From positions 18,308 through 82,307 of the forward strand of contig JBATKU010000735.1 in assembly GCA_049669725.1 (NCBI GenBank): a DNA stretch of 64,000 bases, in the 5' to 3' direction. The notes below the pieces were generated by a model. The model was not told the DNA's origin. It saw only the letters and a list, made by a program, of their open reading frames with translations, and ran no database searches. The translations under genes were made by a program, and so were the position numbers. This DNA comes from JAFDCJ01 sp049669725 (lineage in GTDB: Bacteria; Desulfobacterota; Desulfobacteria; Desulfobacterales; JAFDCJ01). Positions 26,500 to 35,567 of the stretch are shown in pieces (positions within the stretch are counted from its first letter, which is position 1; every line of letters begins with the position of its first letter).

Positions 26500-27441
26500 A
26501 TGGAAAATAAGATTCTGATCGTAGAAGATGATTCGGTCATCGCCGAGATGCTCCATCAATTTCTAACCCGTTCAGGATATCAGGCGATAATTACATACAG
26601 CACTGAAGAAGCAGCGGAAGTTTTGAAGGGCGAAGAAATAAACATCATCCTATCGGATATAAATTTGCCGGGCATGGATGGCATCACATTTACCAAGAAA
26701 GTCAAAAAACAATATAAGCTCGATGTTATCATAACCACCGGCTACAGTTCTAAATATTCCTATGAAGATGCCATCAATAACGGCGCAAGTGATTTGATAT
26801 TCAAACCGATTCGCTTAAATGAATTGATGTTGAGAATCAACCGGGTCATCCGGGAGCGATCGCTCATCAACGAGCGTGACCGAATGATTGAGAAATTGAG
26901 GATGCTGTCAATAAAGGATCCGCTGACCGAGCTTTATAATTCAAGATATTTTTATGAACAACTCGAAAAAGAAATAGCCCGATCAGATCGCTATTTACAT
27001 CCCCTCTCACTGATTTTCATTGATATCGACCATTTCAAGTCAATTAATGACTCATACGGCCACATGGTGGGCGATAAGGCCCTACAGTTGATAGCCCGGA
27101 AAATGAAAATTTCTCTGCGATCTCAGGATACAGCCTATCGTTTCGCCGGTGATGAATTTACCATAATTTTGCCGGAAACCGCCGCGGATCAAACTGAAGT
27201 GGTGGCCGACAGGATTAGATCTGAAATGGAAAACGAGCGTCTGGTGATCTTCGAAAAGAAAATATCGAAAATAACACTGAGCATCGGAATTGCCGAATAT
27301 GTCCGCAATGAAGAAATGGGACAATTCATACATCGGGCCGATGTAAATATGTACCAGGCCAAGAAAAGCGGCGGGAACAAAATATTTATCATGTCGAACG
27401 CAAATGAATTGTCCAAGGACCTGAGAATTTCAGGGGATTGA
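26500..27441 (+). CDS. Response regulator with GGDEF diguanylate cyclase output
   Basis: The 313-residue protein has a receiver domain (about 4-120; acidic pair EDD, phosphoacceptor in LSDINLPGMDG) and a GGDEF domain (about 155-305). The active-site loop is AGDEF, an accepted active variant, and the inhibitory I-site RSQD lies five residues upstream. It should synthesise c-di-GMP when phosphorylated, with product feedback. No partner kinase is adjacent. The double PilZ protein at 1.6 kb is a possible effector. Confidence 0.88.
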   Translation: MENKILIVEDDSVIAEMLHQFLTRSGYQAIITYSTEEAAEVLKGEEINIILSDINLPGMDGITFTKKVKKQYKLDVIITTGYSSKYSYEDAINNGASDLIFKPIRLNELMLRINRVIRERSLINERDRMIEKLRMLSIKDPLTELYNSRYFYEQLEKEIARSDRYLHPLSLIFIDIDHFKSINDSYGHMVGDKALQLIARKMKISLRSQDTAYRFAGDEFTIILPETAADQTEVVADRIRSEMENERLVIFEKKISKITLSIGIAEYVRNEEMGQFIHRADVNMYQAKKSGGNKIFIMSNANELSKDLRISGD

Positions 27442-27544
27442 TGGTTATACCCCTTTTCTTTCATCGTTAGTGCACAGGCAGTCCTATTTTTTGTTTTTAT
27501 CTGCGATCCAATTTTTTACTTCCAAAAATGGATAACTCTCTAGG

Positions 27545-27676
27545 ATACCGAAATATGAAGGTTTCCGCGGATCCAATGAAATTAATACGGTGTATTATGA
27601 CTCGGAGGTGATCACGATTGAAGAGATGGAAGCCGCTTTAAAGGATGCCGGCACCTACATCGGGGTTGAAAAGTAA
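27545..27676 (+). pseudogene. Remnant resembling the end of a heavy-metal-associated domain
   Basis: An open frame without a start codon (an in-frame TAA lies at 27533-27535) encodes 43 residues ending EEMEAALKDAGTYIGVEK. The VYYDSEVITIEEMEAAL pattern is like the last beta-alpha-beta of HMA-type copper/mercury domains, but the CxxC half is missing. It is followed by a strong terminator. I take it as the 3' end of a decayed gene; family assignment is weak. Confidence 0.35.
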
Positions 27677-27788
27677 GAAGAGGAGTCAGAATCAGAAATA
27701 CAATCGATATCTTAGCTTGCTTTTGGATTCTGTCACATCAAATATAAGCATGGCAGACTAGTTAACTAAGCCTGAGTAGCATGTCATA

Positions 27789-27831
27789 AAAAATCAGCGG
27801 CAATTTTCTCATCAAGTTGCCGCTGATTTTT
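27789..27831. terminator. Bidirectional intrinsic terminator
   Basis: AAAAATCAGCGGCAA and its exact complement enclose a 13-base loop, giving U-runs on both strands. It is placed to end transcripts from the left and the convergent Arg/Asp-repeat gene from the right, whose stop lies 15 bases away. Confidence 0.85.
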
Positions 27832-27845
27832 AAATCTAAAAAAAT

Positions 27846-28412
27846 CTAACGTCTGCGAGCTTGACGCCAGCTTCCCTTTTTATGAGGTCGGCCGGAATGT
27901 TTATACCGGTGATGTTTAGCAAAGGATCGGTTCCTGCGATCTGACCTTGACGAATAATATCGTTTGTGGTCCCCTCTAACCCCACGATTTGCTTGAAAAT
28001 CCCTTTTGTGATCGCGCCGTAATCCTTGATGACCCTTAAAATCTCTTCGCTGACTCCGGTCCCTTCGTTTGTTTCTCGAGTATTGCCTGTCTCCATTGAA
28101 ATCTTTCCGGTGGTCGCGTCGGTATCCCTGGGGATCCTTATTATTTGCACGCCGACCCCCCCGGCGATCCTGATAATCTTCTCTGCGGTCGCGATAATCC
28201 CCACGACGATCACTAACGTCTTCGCCTCGATCGCTAAAGTCTTCTCGACGGTCTCGGACATCCTCACCTCCGTCACTCCTATTCCGTCCACCCCGGTTAT
28301 CATTTTCCAATTCCTTCCCAACAGAATCCTGCGCGATGGAAACATTAGGATGTGAAATCCCCACCACACAAACCGCCACTGCTGCCAATGCTATAAAAAT
28401 TAAGTTTCGCAT
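27846..28412 (-). CDS. Secreted low-complexity Arg/Asp-repeat protein
   Basis: The 188-residue protein starts with a signal peptide (about 1-27, ending SIAQ) and then consists almost only of charged repeats: units of the form DRRED(F/Y)xDR between residues 50 and 85, then HRKDF/RRDFKG-type units with increasing basic character and a strongly cationic end (SWRQARRR). No globular domain is visible. Such proteins may bind polyanions, metals or the cell surface. A GGAGG site precedes the ATG. The long antisense and alternative frames here are products of the repeat composition. Confidence 0.7.
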   Translation of the reverse strand: MRNLIFIALAAVAVCVVGISHPNVSIAQDSVGKELENDNRGGRNRSDGGEDVRDRREDFSDRGEDVSDRRGDYRDRREDYQDRRGGRRANNKDPQGYRRDHRKDFNGDRQYSRNKRRDRSQRRDFKGHQGLRRDHKRDFQANRGVRGDHKRYYSSRSDRRNRSFAKHHRYKHSGRPHKKGSWRQARRR

Positions 28413-28625
28413 AATTTAATCCTCCTTTTTCAGTCATGTTAAATGACCCTGTTTATGTAAGGCATATTTCTTTAGACGTTCATGGCCAAAAAAGGTTTAC
28501 ATAAATTTGTTCCTTCTAATTTAATATAGTCGGAAACTATTTCCGCTACATTTCATTCCCCCTTGTCAGTTGCGCCTCCCTTTGATATCCATTCCCATAC
28601 AGGCTTAATCATAGGGGGGAACTTA

Positions 28626-29528
28626 ATGCCAAGTTTTCGTAGCAAGTTTTGTCGCATATTGACCAAGTATTTAGTGGCTCTAAAATTCAACCCCAATAAG
28701 ACAATTGATGAAATGCGAAAGGGTACAGAAAGCCTATCAAATTTAGCGAGCCTTCCATCAAAAACAAAGGCAGAAAAAATCACATTCAATAGCATTTCAG
28801 CTGAGTGGATTTGCGCAAAAGGGGCCCATGAAGACAGAGTGATCTTATATCTCCATGGAGGAGGTTATAATATTTGCTCTCCTAATACTCATAGAGAGTT
28901 AGCAGCCCATATTTCGATGGCAAGTGGTGCCAAAGTATTACTGCCGGATTACCGGCTTGCTCCTGAACATCCATTCCCCAGTGCATTGGAAGATGCTACT
29001 TCAGCATATCGCTGGTTGCTTGATGCTGGTTTAGCGGGTGGAAATATCTCTATAGCAGGAGATTCGGCTGGAGGAGGACTATCGATAGCTACATCAATTT
29101 CGCTACGTGATGCTGGAGAGCCGTCACCTGCCTCAATAGTTTGCATTTCGCCTTGGACAGATTTAGAGATGTCCGGCAATTCAATCAAAACCCTTGCTGA
29201 AATTGACCCCATGTTGAATCTTCAATGGTTGAAGATTATGGCCTCAAATTATATCGGAGATGGTGATCCTCACTCTCCACTAATCTCACCGATTTATGCA
29301 GACCTAAAAGGGATTTCACCATTGCTAATTCATGTTGGCTCCGATGAAATCCTATTAGATGATTCAACACGGATAGCAGAGAGGGCGAAAAGCGCCGGTG
29401 TTGACGTGACCTTAAATATTTATGATCAAATGTGGCATGTGTTTCACTTGACCGCAAGACTTATGCCTGAGGCAAATAATGCAATAAAAGAGTTAGGTTC
29501 TTTCGTTCGCAAACATTTTGAAAAATAA
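28626..29528 (+). CDS. HSL-family alpha/beta-hydrolase (esterase)
   Basis: The 300-residue enzyme carries the hormone-sensitive-lipase signature: oxyanion motif YLHGGGYN (about 79-86), nucleophile motif GDSAGG (about 150-155), acid Asp in GSDEILLDD and His in MWHVFH. It should hydrolyse short acyl esters in the cytosol. ATG 28626 lies 7 bases after AGGGGGG and is preferred over a start 63 bases upstream. Its codons are more A/T-rich than those of neighbouring regions, suggesting separate ancestry. Confidence 0.85.
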   Translation: MPSFRSKFCRILTKYLVALKFNPNKTIDEMRKGTESLSNLASLPSKTKAEKITFNSISAEWICAKGAHEDRVILYLHGGGYNICSPNTHRELAAHISMASGAKVLLPDYRLAPEHPFPSALEDATSAYRWLLDAGLAGGNISIAGDSAGGGLSIATSISLRDAGEPSPASIVCISPWTDLEMSGNSIKTLAEIDPMLNLQWLKIMASNYIGDGDPHSPLISPIYADLKGISPLLIHVGSDEILLDDSTRIAERAKSAGVDVTLNIYDQMWHVFHLTARLMPEANNAIKELGSFVRKHFEK

Positions 29529-29581
29529 GTGTTACTGCTGATCAATGGAACTATACTAGGCAGGATCAAAGAAGAGAGGAT

Positions 29582-30400
29582 TTATGAATGAATAAAACTA
29601 TTGCCATTTCCAAAAATTATTGTGCCATCTGATAATTTGCCCTTTAGAGTAGCATGGCTGATATCTCTATTCAATAAGTGGCTACTATCTTCAAACCTCA
29701 CAATCAAGTCAGGATATTCATCATTATCAACATGTTCGCTGGTAGATAGAATGTGTGCTTTTCCCATTGTCCTCATGGCAAGGTTTTCAATACAAAGGCT
29801 CTCAATATCGATAGTGCTCACATCCAGATGTGCACTACCAAATATAACCACCGAAGTATTTCCTCGAATATTGGGTTTAAAATCATGTGATTTGGTTTCC
29901 GTAATTATCTCAATTTCAACAATTTGAGAACGGTTGCCTGGAGGGATGAAATAATCTACCCCGTCGAAGTGGACAAGTACCTCCTTAGTATTGCTAGCCG
30001 AGGTTTTGATTGCAAAAGACTCCGGTTCAAACTCAAAACAATTCCCGGCACTTGATGCAAATGATACAACAAGCCCCGCGTAGCCCATAAAACTCAGCGT
30101 AACATATCCATTGGTTACATTTACACGAATGCCGTTATTGGTATAAATCAATTGACCACCATTGCTAAACATAGAAAAGGATCCGCTGTTATGTTTGCTA
30201 AGGGTGGTTATTGAACCTAAAAATATTCCATCATATTCAATATTTTCAATTCTGAAATCAAAGCTGTCTATATTTGTGCCATTACCAGTAATATGAGATC
30301 TGAGAAAATCAGAAGGTAAAATGGTTCCGTTGGCGATATTGAAATGAACACCTAGGAGCATCGAAAGGAATAATATGATCCGTACGGCATGCATATTCAT
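29582..30400 (-). CDS. Secreted protein with C-terminal beta-sandwich repeat of calcium-binding type
   Basis: The 272-residue protein has a signal peptide (1-24) and a beta-rich body. The last 110 residues match a domain frequent at the end of extracellular proteins in Deltaproteobacteria: an IRGNTSVVIFG strand, DVSTIDIESL, VDNDEYPDLIVRF (an Asp/Asn-rich calcium-loop-like motif) and ATLKGKLSDGTIIFG. The N-terminal part is unassigned. It starts 18 bases after a frameshifted small membrane ORF and has its own GGGGG site, so the two are likely co-transcribed. Confidence 0.65.
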   Translation of the reverse strand: MNMHAVRIILFLSMLLGVHFNIANGTILPSDFLRSHITGNGTNIDSFDFRIENIEYDGIFLGSITTLSKHNSGSFSMFSNGGQLIYTNNGIRVNVTNGYVTLSFMGYAGLVVSFASSAGNCFEFEPESFAIKTSASNTKEVLVHFDGVDYFIPPGNRSQIVEIEIITETKSHDFKPNIRGNTSVVIFGSAHLDVSTIDIESLCIENLAMRTMGKAHILSTSEHVDNDEYPDLIVRFEDSSHLLNRDISHATLKGKLSDGTIIFGNGNSFIHS

Positions 30401-30418
30401 ACTGTATTTACCCCCTGA

Positions 30419-30623
30419 TCATAAGACAAATATAAAGTACATGCCCCAGTAGCTATCAGACGGATTGTCTGAAAAGCGGTAATATTTGCCTTCGTAGCCT
30501 TTTTTTATTCAATTGCAGGAATTTTTCCTGAATCTTTTCCAAAAGAATAATAGAGATGGCCACCGAAATAGCACTCAAGATAATGCCGATTGGAAACCAT
30601 ATGACAAATGCTGAAGAAATCAT
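30419..30623 (-). pseudogene. Small membrane protein with a one-base frameshift in a 7-nt homopolymer
   Basis: ATG at 30623, behind AGGAAAC, opens a frame with one transmembrane helix (about residues 5-28) followed by EKIQEKFLQLNKK. Read directly, it ends after 55 residues with a basic tail (stop 30456-30458). Skipping one base in the run of seven A (plus-strand T 30500-30506) instead continues GYEGKYYRFSDNPSDSYWG and a short hydrophobic end, stopping at 30419-30421, 18 bases before the next gene. The second reading is more protein-like and gives about 67 residues. It could be a mutation, a sequencing error or slippage. Confidence 0.5.
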
Positions 30624-30943
30624 GATTGTTTCCTATAATGAGGTAGTTGTTTTTGAATACGTTTTTAAACCCTTTCCGCATTCAACATCAAAAAACGACG
30701 TTGCAACGGTTATGCCAAAAAATCATAAATCGATAATTCTTATTGTTTTCAGTATCTTAATAAATTTAATGCGGCCTTGTGGTTGGAGAAGGTGAGAAAA
30801 AAAATGCAGAAATTTATGAGATATTATTCACAATTCGTTCAATAACCCAATTTTGAAAAGCAGAATCATTTTGAAATTGATAAATATTCAGTATTTCCAT
30901 TCATACGCCATATCTGCCGCCTGTTAGGAAGGATCTATTTATA

Positions 30944-31822
30944 TTAATCAAAGGTTAGGGTATCAGAGAGTTTAGCCATCCAGCTTTTAGTTTTTGCTGC
31001 AATTGCCTCATATTGATCTACTTTCAGCCCCAACCGGTCAAGCACCGCCGATGACAGCATGACAGGCTGGCCACCAGCTGAATCACCGTCACCCTGTGGC
31101 TGACACATCAAATTTGATAGATAAGTTATATCTGATTTCGAAGTTGATTTTTTATTACGTTCCGGATTGTGGTGCCAGCGAACCGCACGAACAATATCAG
31201 CAGGAAATGACCATCTGGCCAGAATCACTGCTCCGATTTCAGCGTGATCAGTTCCAAGGACCATATGCTCGGCTACATCCAAAGGCACGCCTTTCGCCGT
31301 AATACGTTCAATTTGTTGCCGCTCTTCTTTCACAAATTGGCCTAACACCAGTTTCCCCATATCATGGAGTAAGGCCGGTGTAAAAACATCATTCGTTTCA
31401 GGAAATTTCTTATGTCGAGCTAATGCTTCCGCGGTATTTGATACTGCGATTGAGTGGAGCCAGAGTTCGCCAGGAGATAGATTATAGCCTTCGACAGCGC
31501 TATCCATATTTTTGCTCATACTGGCACTGACGGCTATTTGGGCAAACCGCTTAACCCCCAATAACATCACTGCATGTTTCAAGGTTTCAACTTTTTTAGG
31601 TACGCCAAAAAAAGCAGAATTCGCCAGCCGGAGGACATTGGTAGCAAGCCCTGGATCGTGACGCAGGATCCCCTCTATTTCATCCACCGGCACGTCCTCT
31701 TCCGCCAAAAGTGCCCTCAACTTAATCCCGGCCTGGGGCATGCTGGGAAAAGATGACACTTTCGTCATGATGGGGTCTGGTATATCGTTTTCCTTGACTT
31801 CCTTTTCTTCAGATAATTCCAT
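30944..31822 (-). CDS. HDOD-domain signalling protein
   Basis: The 292-residue protein has an HDOD domain over most of its length: FPSMPQAGIKLRALL near 27, NVLRLANSAFFG near 79, and the helix with LLHDMGKLVLG near 150. HDOD domains resemble HD phosphohydrolases but usually lack full metal ligands and act as regulatory scaffolds, often with cyclic-nucleotide or stress signalling. GGAGGAAAC precedes the ATG. No partner is adjacent. Confidence 0.85.
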   Translation of the reverse strand: MELSEEKEVKENDIPDPIMTKVSSFPSMPQAGIKLRALLAEEDVPVDEIEGILRHDPGLATNVLRLANSAFFGVPKKVETLKHAVMLLGVKRFAQIAVSASMSKNMDSAVEGYNLSPGELWLHSIAVSNTAEALARHKKFPETNDVFTPALLHDMGKLVLGQFVKEERQQIERITAKGVPLDVAEHMVLGTDHAEIGAVILARWSFPADIVRAVRWHHNPERNKKSTSKSDITYLSNLMCQPQGDGDSAGGQPVMLSSAVLDRLGLKVDQYEAIAAKTKSWMAKLSDTLTFD

Positions 31823-32092
31823 TAAAAGTTTCCTCCAATAGTAACTCAGGCAAAATTATATAAATTGTTACGGCAATTGACATTGATTTATTTTAATATA
31901 TTATTTCTGAAAGTCAAATATCAATCAGACACAGGTTGCTAACTCCATTCATTCCACCCAGAGACCGACTATCTCTCTAATTTGGCATTTCATCGCCTTT
32001 TCTTTGTTCATGTCTCTTTAGATAGCTATAATTATAATTAATATAGATATTTACCCAAAGAATGGCATGAACCCACTGAAAAGGAGGTGCCC

Positions 32093-33727
32093 ATGTTTAA
32101 TCAATCCCTGTCAAGACGATCTTTCCTGACCGTTTCGGCCATGTCCGCGGCCTCACTCGCCCTGGATTGGGGTAAAATTTCGGCCTATACCGCCAAAATG
32201 GGATCCAAAAGCGACTATCCAACGGTGGTTATCGGTGCTGGTTTGGGCGGTTTGGTCTGTGGGGCCTATCTGGCAAAACAGGGAGTACCGGTTACCGTTT
32301 TGGAACAGCACAGCATCCCGGGAGGCTATGCGACCTCTTTTGACCGGGCCGGTGGCAAATTTTCATTTGATGTGTCGTTGCATGGAACTTCTATCAACAC
32401 GAATGCCCCGGCCAGAATTTTAAATAATATCGGTGTGTTGAATAAAATTGATCTGGTGCAGCTCCCCGAGGTCTGTCGCTATAAAACCCCCAAGTTTGAT
32501 ATTTCGGTTCCCCAGAGAGATCCCGAGGAATACATTAAGCGGTTAAGCGCCCACTTTCCGGACGAAGCCGATGGTATCCGCGGCTTTATTGAAGAGATGG
32601 TAGCCATCTCCGAAGAGGAAAACCGGCTGCATCTCAAGAAAGGACGATTTTTCAAACTGTTTTTCCCGTTTCAGTATCGCAAGATGTGGAATGTGCGCCA
32701 TAAAACCCTGGCGGACCTGATGAACGATTATGTCAGGAACCCTGATTTGCAGGAAATTCTGGCATCCCTTTGGGGGTACTACGGTTTGCCGCCGTCAAAA
32801 CTATCCGGATTTTATTATGCCAATTCCACCGGGGGGTATCTGCGCAATGGATCCTACTACATCCGGCAGCGATCCCAGGATTTGAGCAATGCCATCGCCC
32901 AGGTGATTGAAGAAAATGGCGGTCGTATTTTATATGATTCGACGGTGGACAGGATCAGGGTCGAAAAGGGAGTTGTCAAAGGCGTTGAACTTTCAGGTGG
33001 AGAGACACTGCCGGCCAGAGCGGTGGTCAGCAACGCCAGTGCACCAACGACATTTCGTAAGATGGTTCCTGCGGGTGCAGTCCCTAAAGAATATTTAAAA
33101 AAATTGCGTGGTTACAAACCAAGCATTTCATCTTTTATCGTCTGGCTCGGATTAAATCGAGATATTTGTGATATTACCAGCGCTTTCAGCACCCATGTTT
33201 CCTCAGGGCTCCGTTCGGATCAGGATTATGACGCCAAACTAAACGGTGATATTGAAAACGGTTCTTTTGGTGTTGCCATCTACGATAATATTTTCAAAGG
33301 CTATTCAGCCCCCGGAACCTCCACTTTGCAGCTGATTTTTATCAGCGGTTACGAACCGTGGCGCAGGTTTGAATCTAACTATAGAAAAGAAAATAAAACC
33401 GCCTACTACGAAGAGAAAGCTCGCTGGACCGATATCCTGATCAAACGGGCGGAAAGGGATGTCATCCCGGGATTATCCAGGATGATCGAAGTCCAAGAAG
33501 CCGCAACCCCATTGACCAACTGGCGTTACACCGGAAACACCGACGGGGCCATATACGGTTTTGAGCAGTCCATGGACAATGCCTATATGAATCGAATCGA
33601 GAATCACACGCCGATCAACGGACTCTATCTTGCCGGTGCCTGGGGCAATCCCGGCGGCGGTTATACCGGTGCCATGCGCAGTGGCGAAAAGGCATTTCAG
33701 GCGCTTATGGAAGACTGGGGTGCTTAA
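32093..33727 (+). CDS. Phytoene-desaturase/CrtI-like FAD oxidoreductase with Tat signal
   Basis: The 544-residue protein begins with a twin-arginine signal (SRRSFLTVSAMSAASLAL) and then a FAD-binding Rossmann motif (VIGAGLGGLVCGAYLAKQG) and the C-terminal NPGGGYTGAMRSGEKA FAD contact. The family includes carotenoid desaturases and retinol saturases, which act on polyenes or isoprenoids. Export as a folded flavoprotein to the periplasm is unusual for CrtI relatives. The start is ATG 32093 with AAGGAGG; a GTG at 32087 lies inside that site. The gene is 290 bases upstream of the 2TM gene and near the acyl/polyketide cluster, but membership is not shown. Confidence 0.8.
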   Translation: MFNQSLSRRSFLTVSAMSAASLALDWGKISAYTAKMGSKSDYPTVVIGAGLGGLVCGAYLAKQGVPVTVLEQHSIPGGYATSFDRAGGKFSFDVSLHGTSINTNAPARILNNIGVLNKIDLVQLPEVCRYKTPKFDISVPQRDPEEYIKRLSAHFPDEADGIRGFIEEMVAISEEENRLHLKKGRFFKLFFPFQYRKMWNVRHKTLADLMNDYVRNPDLQEILASLWGYYGLPPSKLSGFYYANSTGGYLRNGSYYIRQRSQDLSNAIAQVIEENGGRILYDSTVDRIRVEKGVVKGVELSGGETLPARAVVSNASAPTTFRKMVPAGAVPKEYLKKLRGYKPSISSFIVWLGLNRDICDITSAFSTHVSSGLRSDQDYDAKLNGDIENGSFGVAIYDNIFKGYSAPGTSTLQLIFISGYEPWRRFESNYRKENKTAYYEEKARWTDILIKRAERDVIPGLSRMIEVQEAATPLTNWRYTGNTDGAIYGFEQSMDNAYMNRIENHTPINGLYLAGAWGNPGGGYTGAMRSGEKAFQALMEDWGA

Positions 33728-33794
33728 AGGTTTCCCTCCTTCGCCTAAGGGCTATGGAGGGCAAGCAGGTTTCAGGTGTCAGCCTGATTTAAGT

Positions 33795-33860
33795 AGGATC
33801 GGCCACTGTGTCGGCCCATCACTTCATTGCGATGGGCGGGCACGGAGGCCCGCCCTACTT
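33795..33860. repeat. REP-like GGGCGGGC hairpin
   Basis: GGGCGGGCACGGAGGCCCGCCC forms a GC-rich stem-loop after the oxidoreductase gene, preceded by a related weaker pair around TCGGCC/GGCCGA. This sequence type recurs in many Proteobacterial genomes. It may stabilise or end the upstream transcript. The following 150 bases contain imperfect copies of a second motif of the AAATCCGCNATCC type. Confidence 0.6.
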
Positions 33861-34017
33861 TCGATTTCGGATTCGGGATTTCGGTTGGTCTGAATGTCAT
33901 ATCTTAACTCGTAACACGCAATCCGCAACTTCTGAATTTTTTTCAATCTGAAATCCGCGATCCAAAATCCAAAATCGGAAAACCCAAAACACGAAACGCG
34001 GAAAGAGGTTATCCAGT

Positions 34018-34464
34018 ATGAATCACTACGCATCGCGGCAATATGACAGTGACGAAGTTACCCGCATTATTCGGCGGGCGTTGAAGCTAAACAATGAGGA
34101 CACGATCAGTCATGACGAATTGATGGAAACCGCAGCGCGAATCGGGCTTGACCCTCAAGTCGTGGAAACTGCCATTGAACTGGAGCGACGGGCATTTAAA
34201 AAAGAGAAGATCCGAAACGCTGTGATGAAACGCCGGAAAGCGGGGTTTCATTGGCATCTGTGGAGCTATATTATCGTCAATGCTGCTTTATTGTTGACAA
34301 ATAAGTTGACCCCGGGGCCCTGGTGGTTTCACTGGTCGGTGCTGGGCTGGGGCATCGGTCTGGCATTTCACTTCAAAGCTATCCATTTCCACGGTCCGAA
34401 GGGATTTGACCGGCGTACTAATCCGTGCCATGCGCGGGCAAAATATTGTCAGTGCGAGAAATAA
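34018..34464 (+). CDS. 2TM-domain membrane protein
   Basis: The 148-residue protein has a cytosolic N-terminal region (residues 1-72, with RIIRRALKLNNEDTISHDELMETA, an SHOCT-like/helical pattern) and two closely spaced helices (about 80-98 and 108-124) around a His/Trp-rich segment, HWHLWSYIIVN, typical of the 2TM family. In other genomes such domains sit beside histidine kinases or are fused to them. Here a LytS kinase follows 60 bases later on the same strand, so it may modulate that sensor. A GAGG site precedes the ATG. Confidence 0.75.
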   Translation: MNHYASRQYDSDEVTRIIRRALKLNNEDTISHDELMETAARIGLDPQVVETAIELERRAFKKEKIRNAVMKRRKAGFHWHLWSYIIVNAALLLTNKLTPGPWWFHWSVLGWGIGLAFHFKAIHFHGPKGFDRRTNPCHARAKYCQCEK

Positions 34465-34523
34465 TTCGTTTGTCTTTTTCAGTTTGGCGGCGTACAAATA
34501 TCTTACAGGAGACAATTGCACCC

Positions 34524-35567
34524 ATGAAGCCCGCGACCGACGGTATGACCGCCCGCTCAGCCGTCAAATCACTTTTATATACCTTTGTTTTTGACACCAT
34601 TATTGCTTTTTTCCTGACCGCAATGAAGTTCGGAGGCGGGTTTTTAGTCAACTTTGCCATCTCGCAGAGCATCGGTTTATCCTGTTGCACCTGTGTGTTG
34701 GCGGCCTTTCATTTTTTCCCCAGCGATAAACCGGTCCTGCAGGCCATCCGGGTAGCGGTGGCGTTGCTCATCGGCAGCCTGGGCGGGTCTTTTCTGGGCG
34801 CGTCGGTTTCCGGAATGGGTTCGGCAGTCATTTTTGAAAAACACGGTCTTTATCAGTTGCTTATCCTCGGTGTCATGTTTGGCTCTATTGTTACCTACTT
34901 CCTCAGTTCCCGGGAGCAGATTGCGGAGTCCAGAGCCCAGATTCAAGAAGAGCAGATCAAACGCCTGACGAGTGAGAAAAAAGCGGCCGAAGCCCATTTA
35001 AAGTTACTGCAGGCTCAAATCGAACCCCATTTTCTGTTCAATACCCTGTCAAATATCCTTAACCTGCTGGACAACGATGTTGAAAAGGGAAAATCCATGC
35101 TGGTCGATTTTACTCGCTATTTGCGTGCGTCCCTTGCAAAAATCCGGGTGCATTATACGACCCTTGGTCATGAAATGGAGATGATTCGAGCCTACCTCAA
35201 CATTTTTAAAGTTAGAATGGGAGATCGCTTAAAATTTCGCATCGAATTACCGGACCAGTTAACGGACGTCGCGTTTCCGCCCATGCTGCTCCAGCCCCTG
35301 GTGGAAAACGCCATTAAACATGGGTTGGAACCCAAGATCGAAGGCGGCGAAATCCGGGTAATAGCAGAGCAAAAAAATGGCATCCTGCGCCTGGCGATTG
35401 TCGATACCGGCATGGGTATTAGCCGGGAGAATCATTCCGGTCTGGGCCTGTCCAACGTGCGGGAAAGACTGGTATCTATATATGATCACCATGCAAAGTT
35501 CATCCTGGAGGAAAATCAGCCCTGCGGCGTGATAGCGATTCTGGAGGTGCCCCATGAGCCATCCTGA
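34524..35567 (+). CDS. LytS/YehU-type sensor histidine kinase
   Basis: The 347-residue kinase has four or so N-terminal membrane helices (residues 15-130), a coiled-coil linker, the phosphoacceptor region AQIEPHFLFNTLSNILNLL (about 177-195), and an HATPase domain with LVENAIKHGLEP and GMGISRENHSGLGLSNVRERL. It should phosphorylate the LytTR regulator encoded by the next gene, with a 14-base overlap. ATG 34524 with AGGAG is chosen over a longer frame from 34425. It heads an operon that continues through an ABC exporter and fatty-acid/polyketide-like genes. Confidence 0.88.
   Translation: MKPATDGMTARSAVKSLLYTFVFDTIIAFFLTAMKFGGGFLVNFAISQSIGLSCCTCVLAAFHFFPSDKPVLQAIRVAVALLIGSLGGSFLGASVSGMGSAVIFEKHGLYQLLILGVMFGSIVTYFLSSREQIAESRAQIQEEQIKRLTSEKKAAEAHLKLLQAQIEPHFLFNTLSNILNLLDNDVEKGKSMLVDFTRYLRASLAKIRVHYTTLGHEMEMIRAYLNIFKVRMGDRLKFRIELPDQLTDVAFPPMLLQPLVENAIKHGLEPKIEGGEIRVIAEQKNGILRLAIVDTGMGISRENHSGLGLSNVRERLVSIYDHHAKFILEENQPCGVIAILEVPHEPS

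Noticed and set aside
27836..28369. 177-codon minus-strand frame and plus-strand frames over the Arg/Asp-repeat gene
   Set aside because: Produced by the repeat composition; only the chosen frame has a signal peptide and ribosome site.
30556..30795. 79-codon plus-strand frame
   Set aside because: Lies opposite the small membrane ORF and has no ribosome site.
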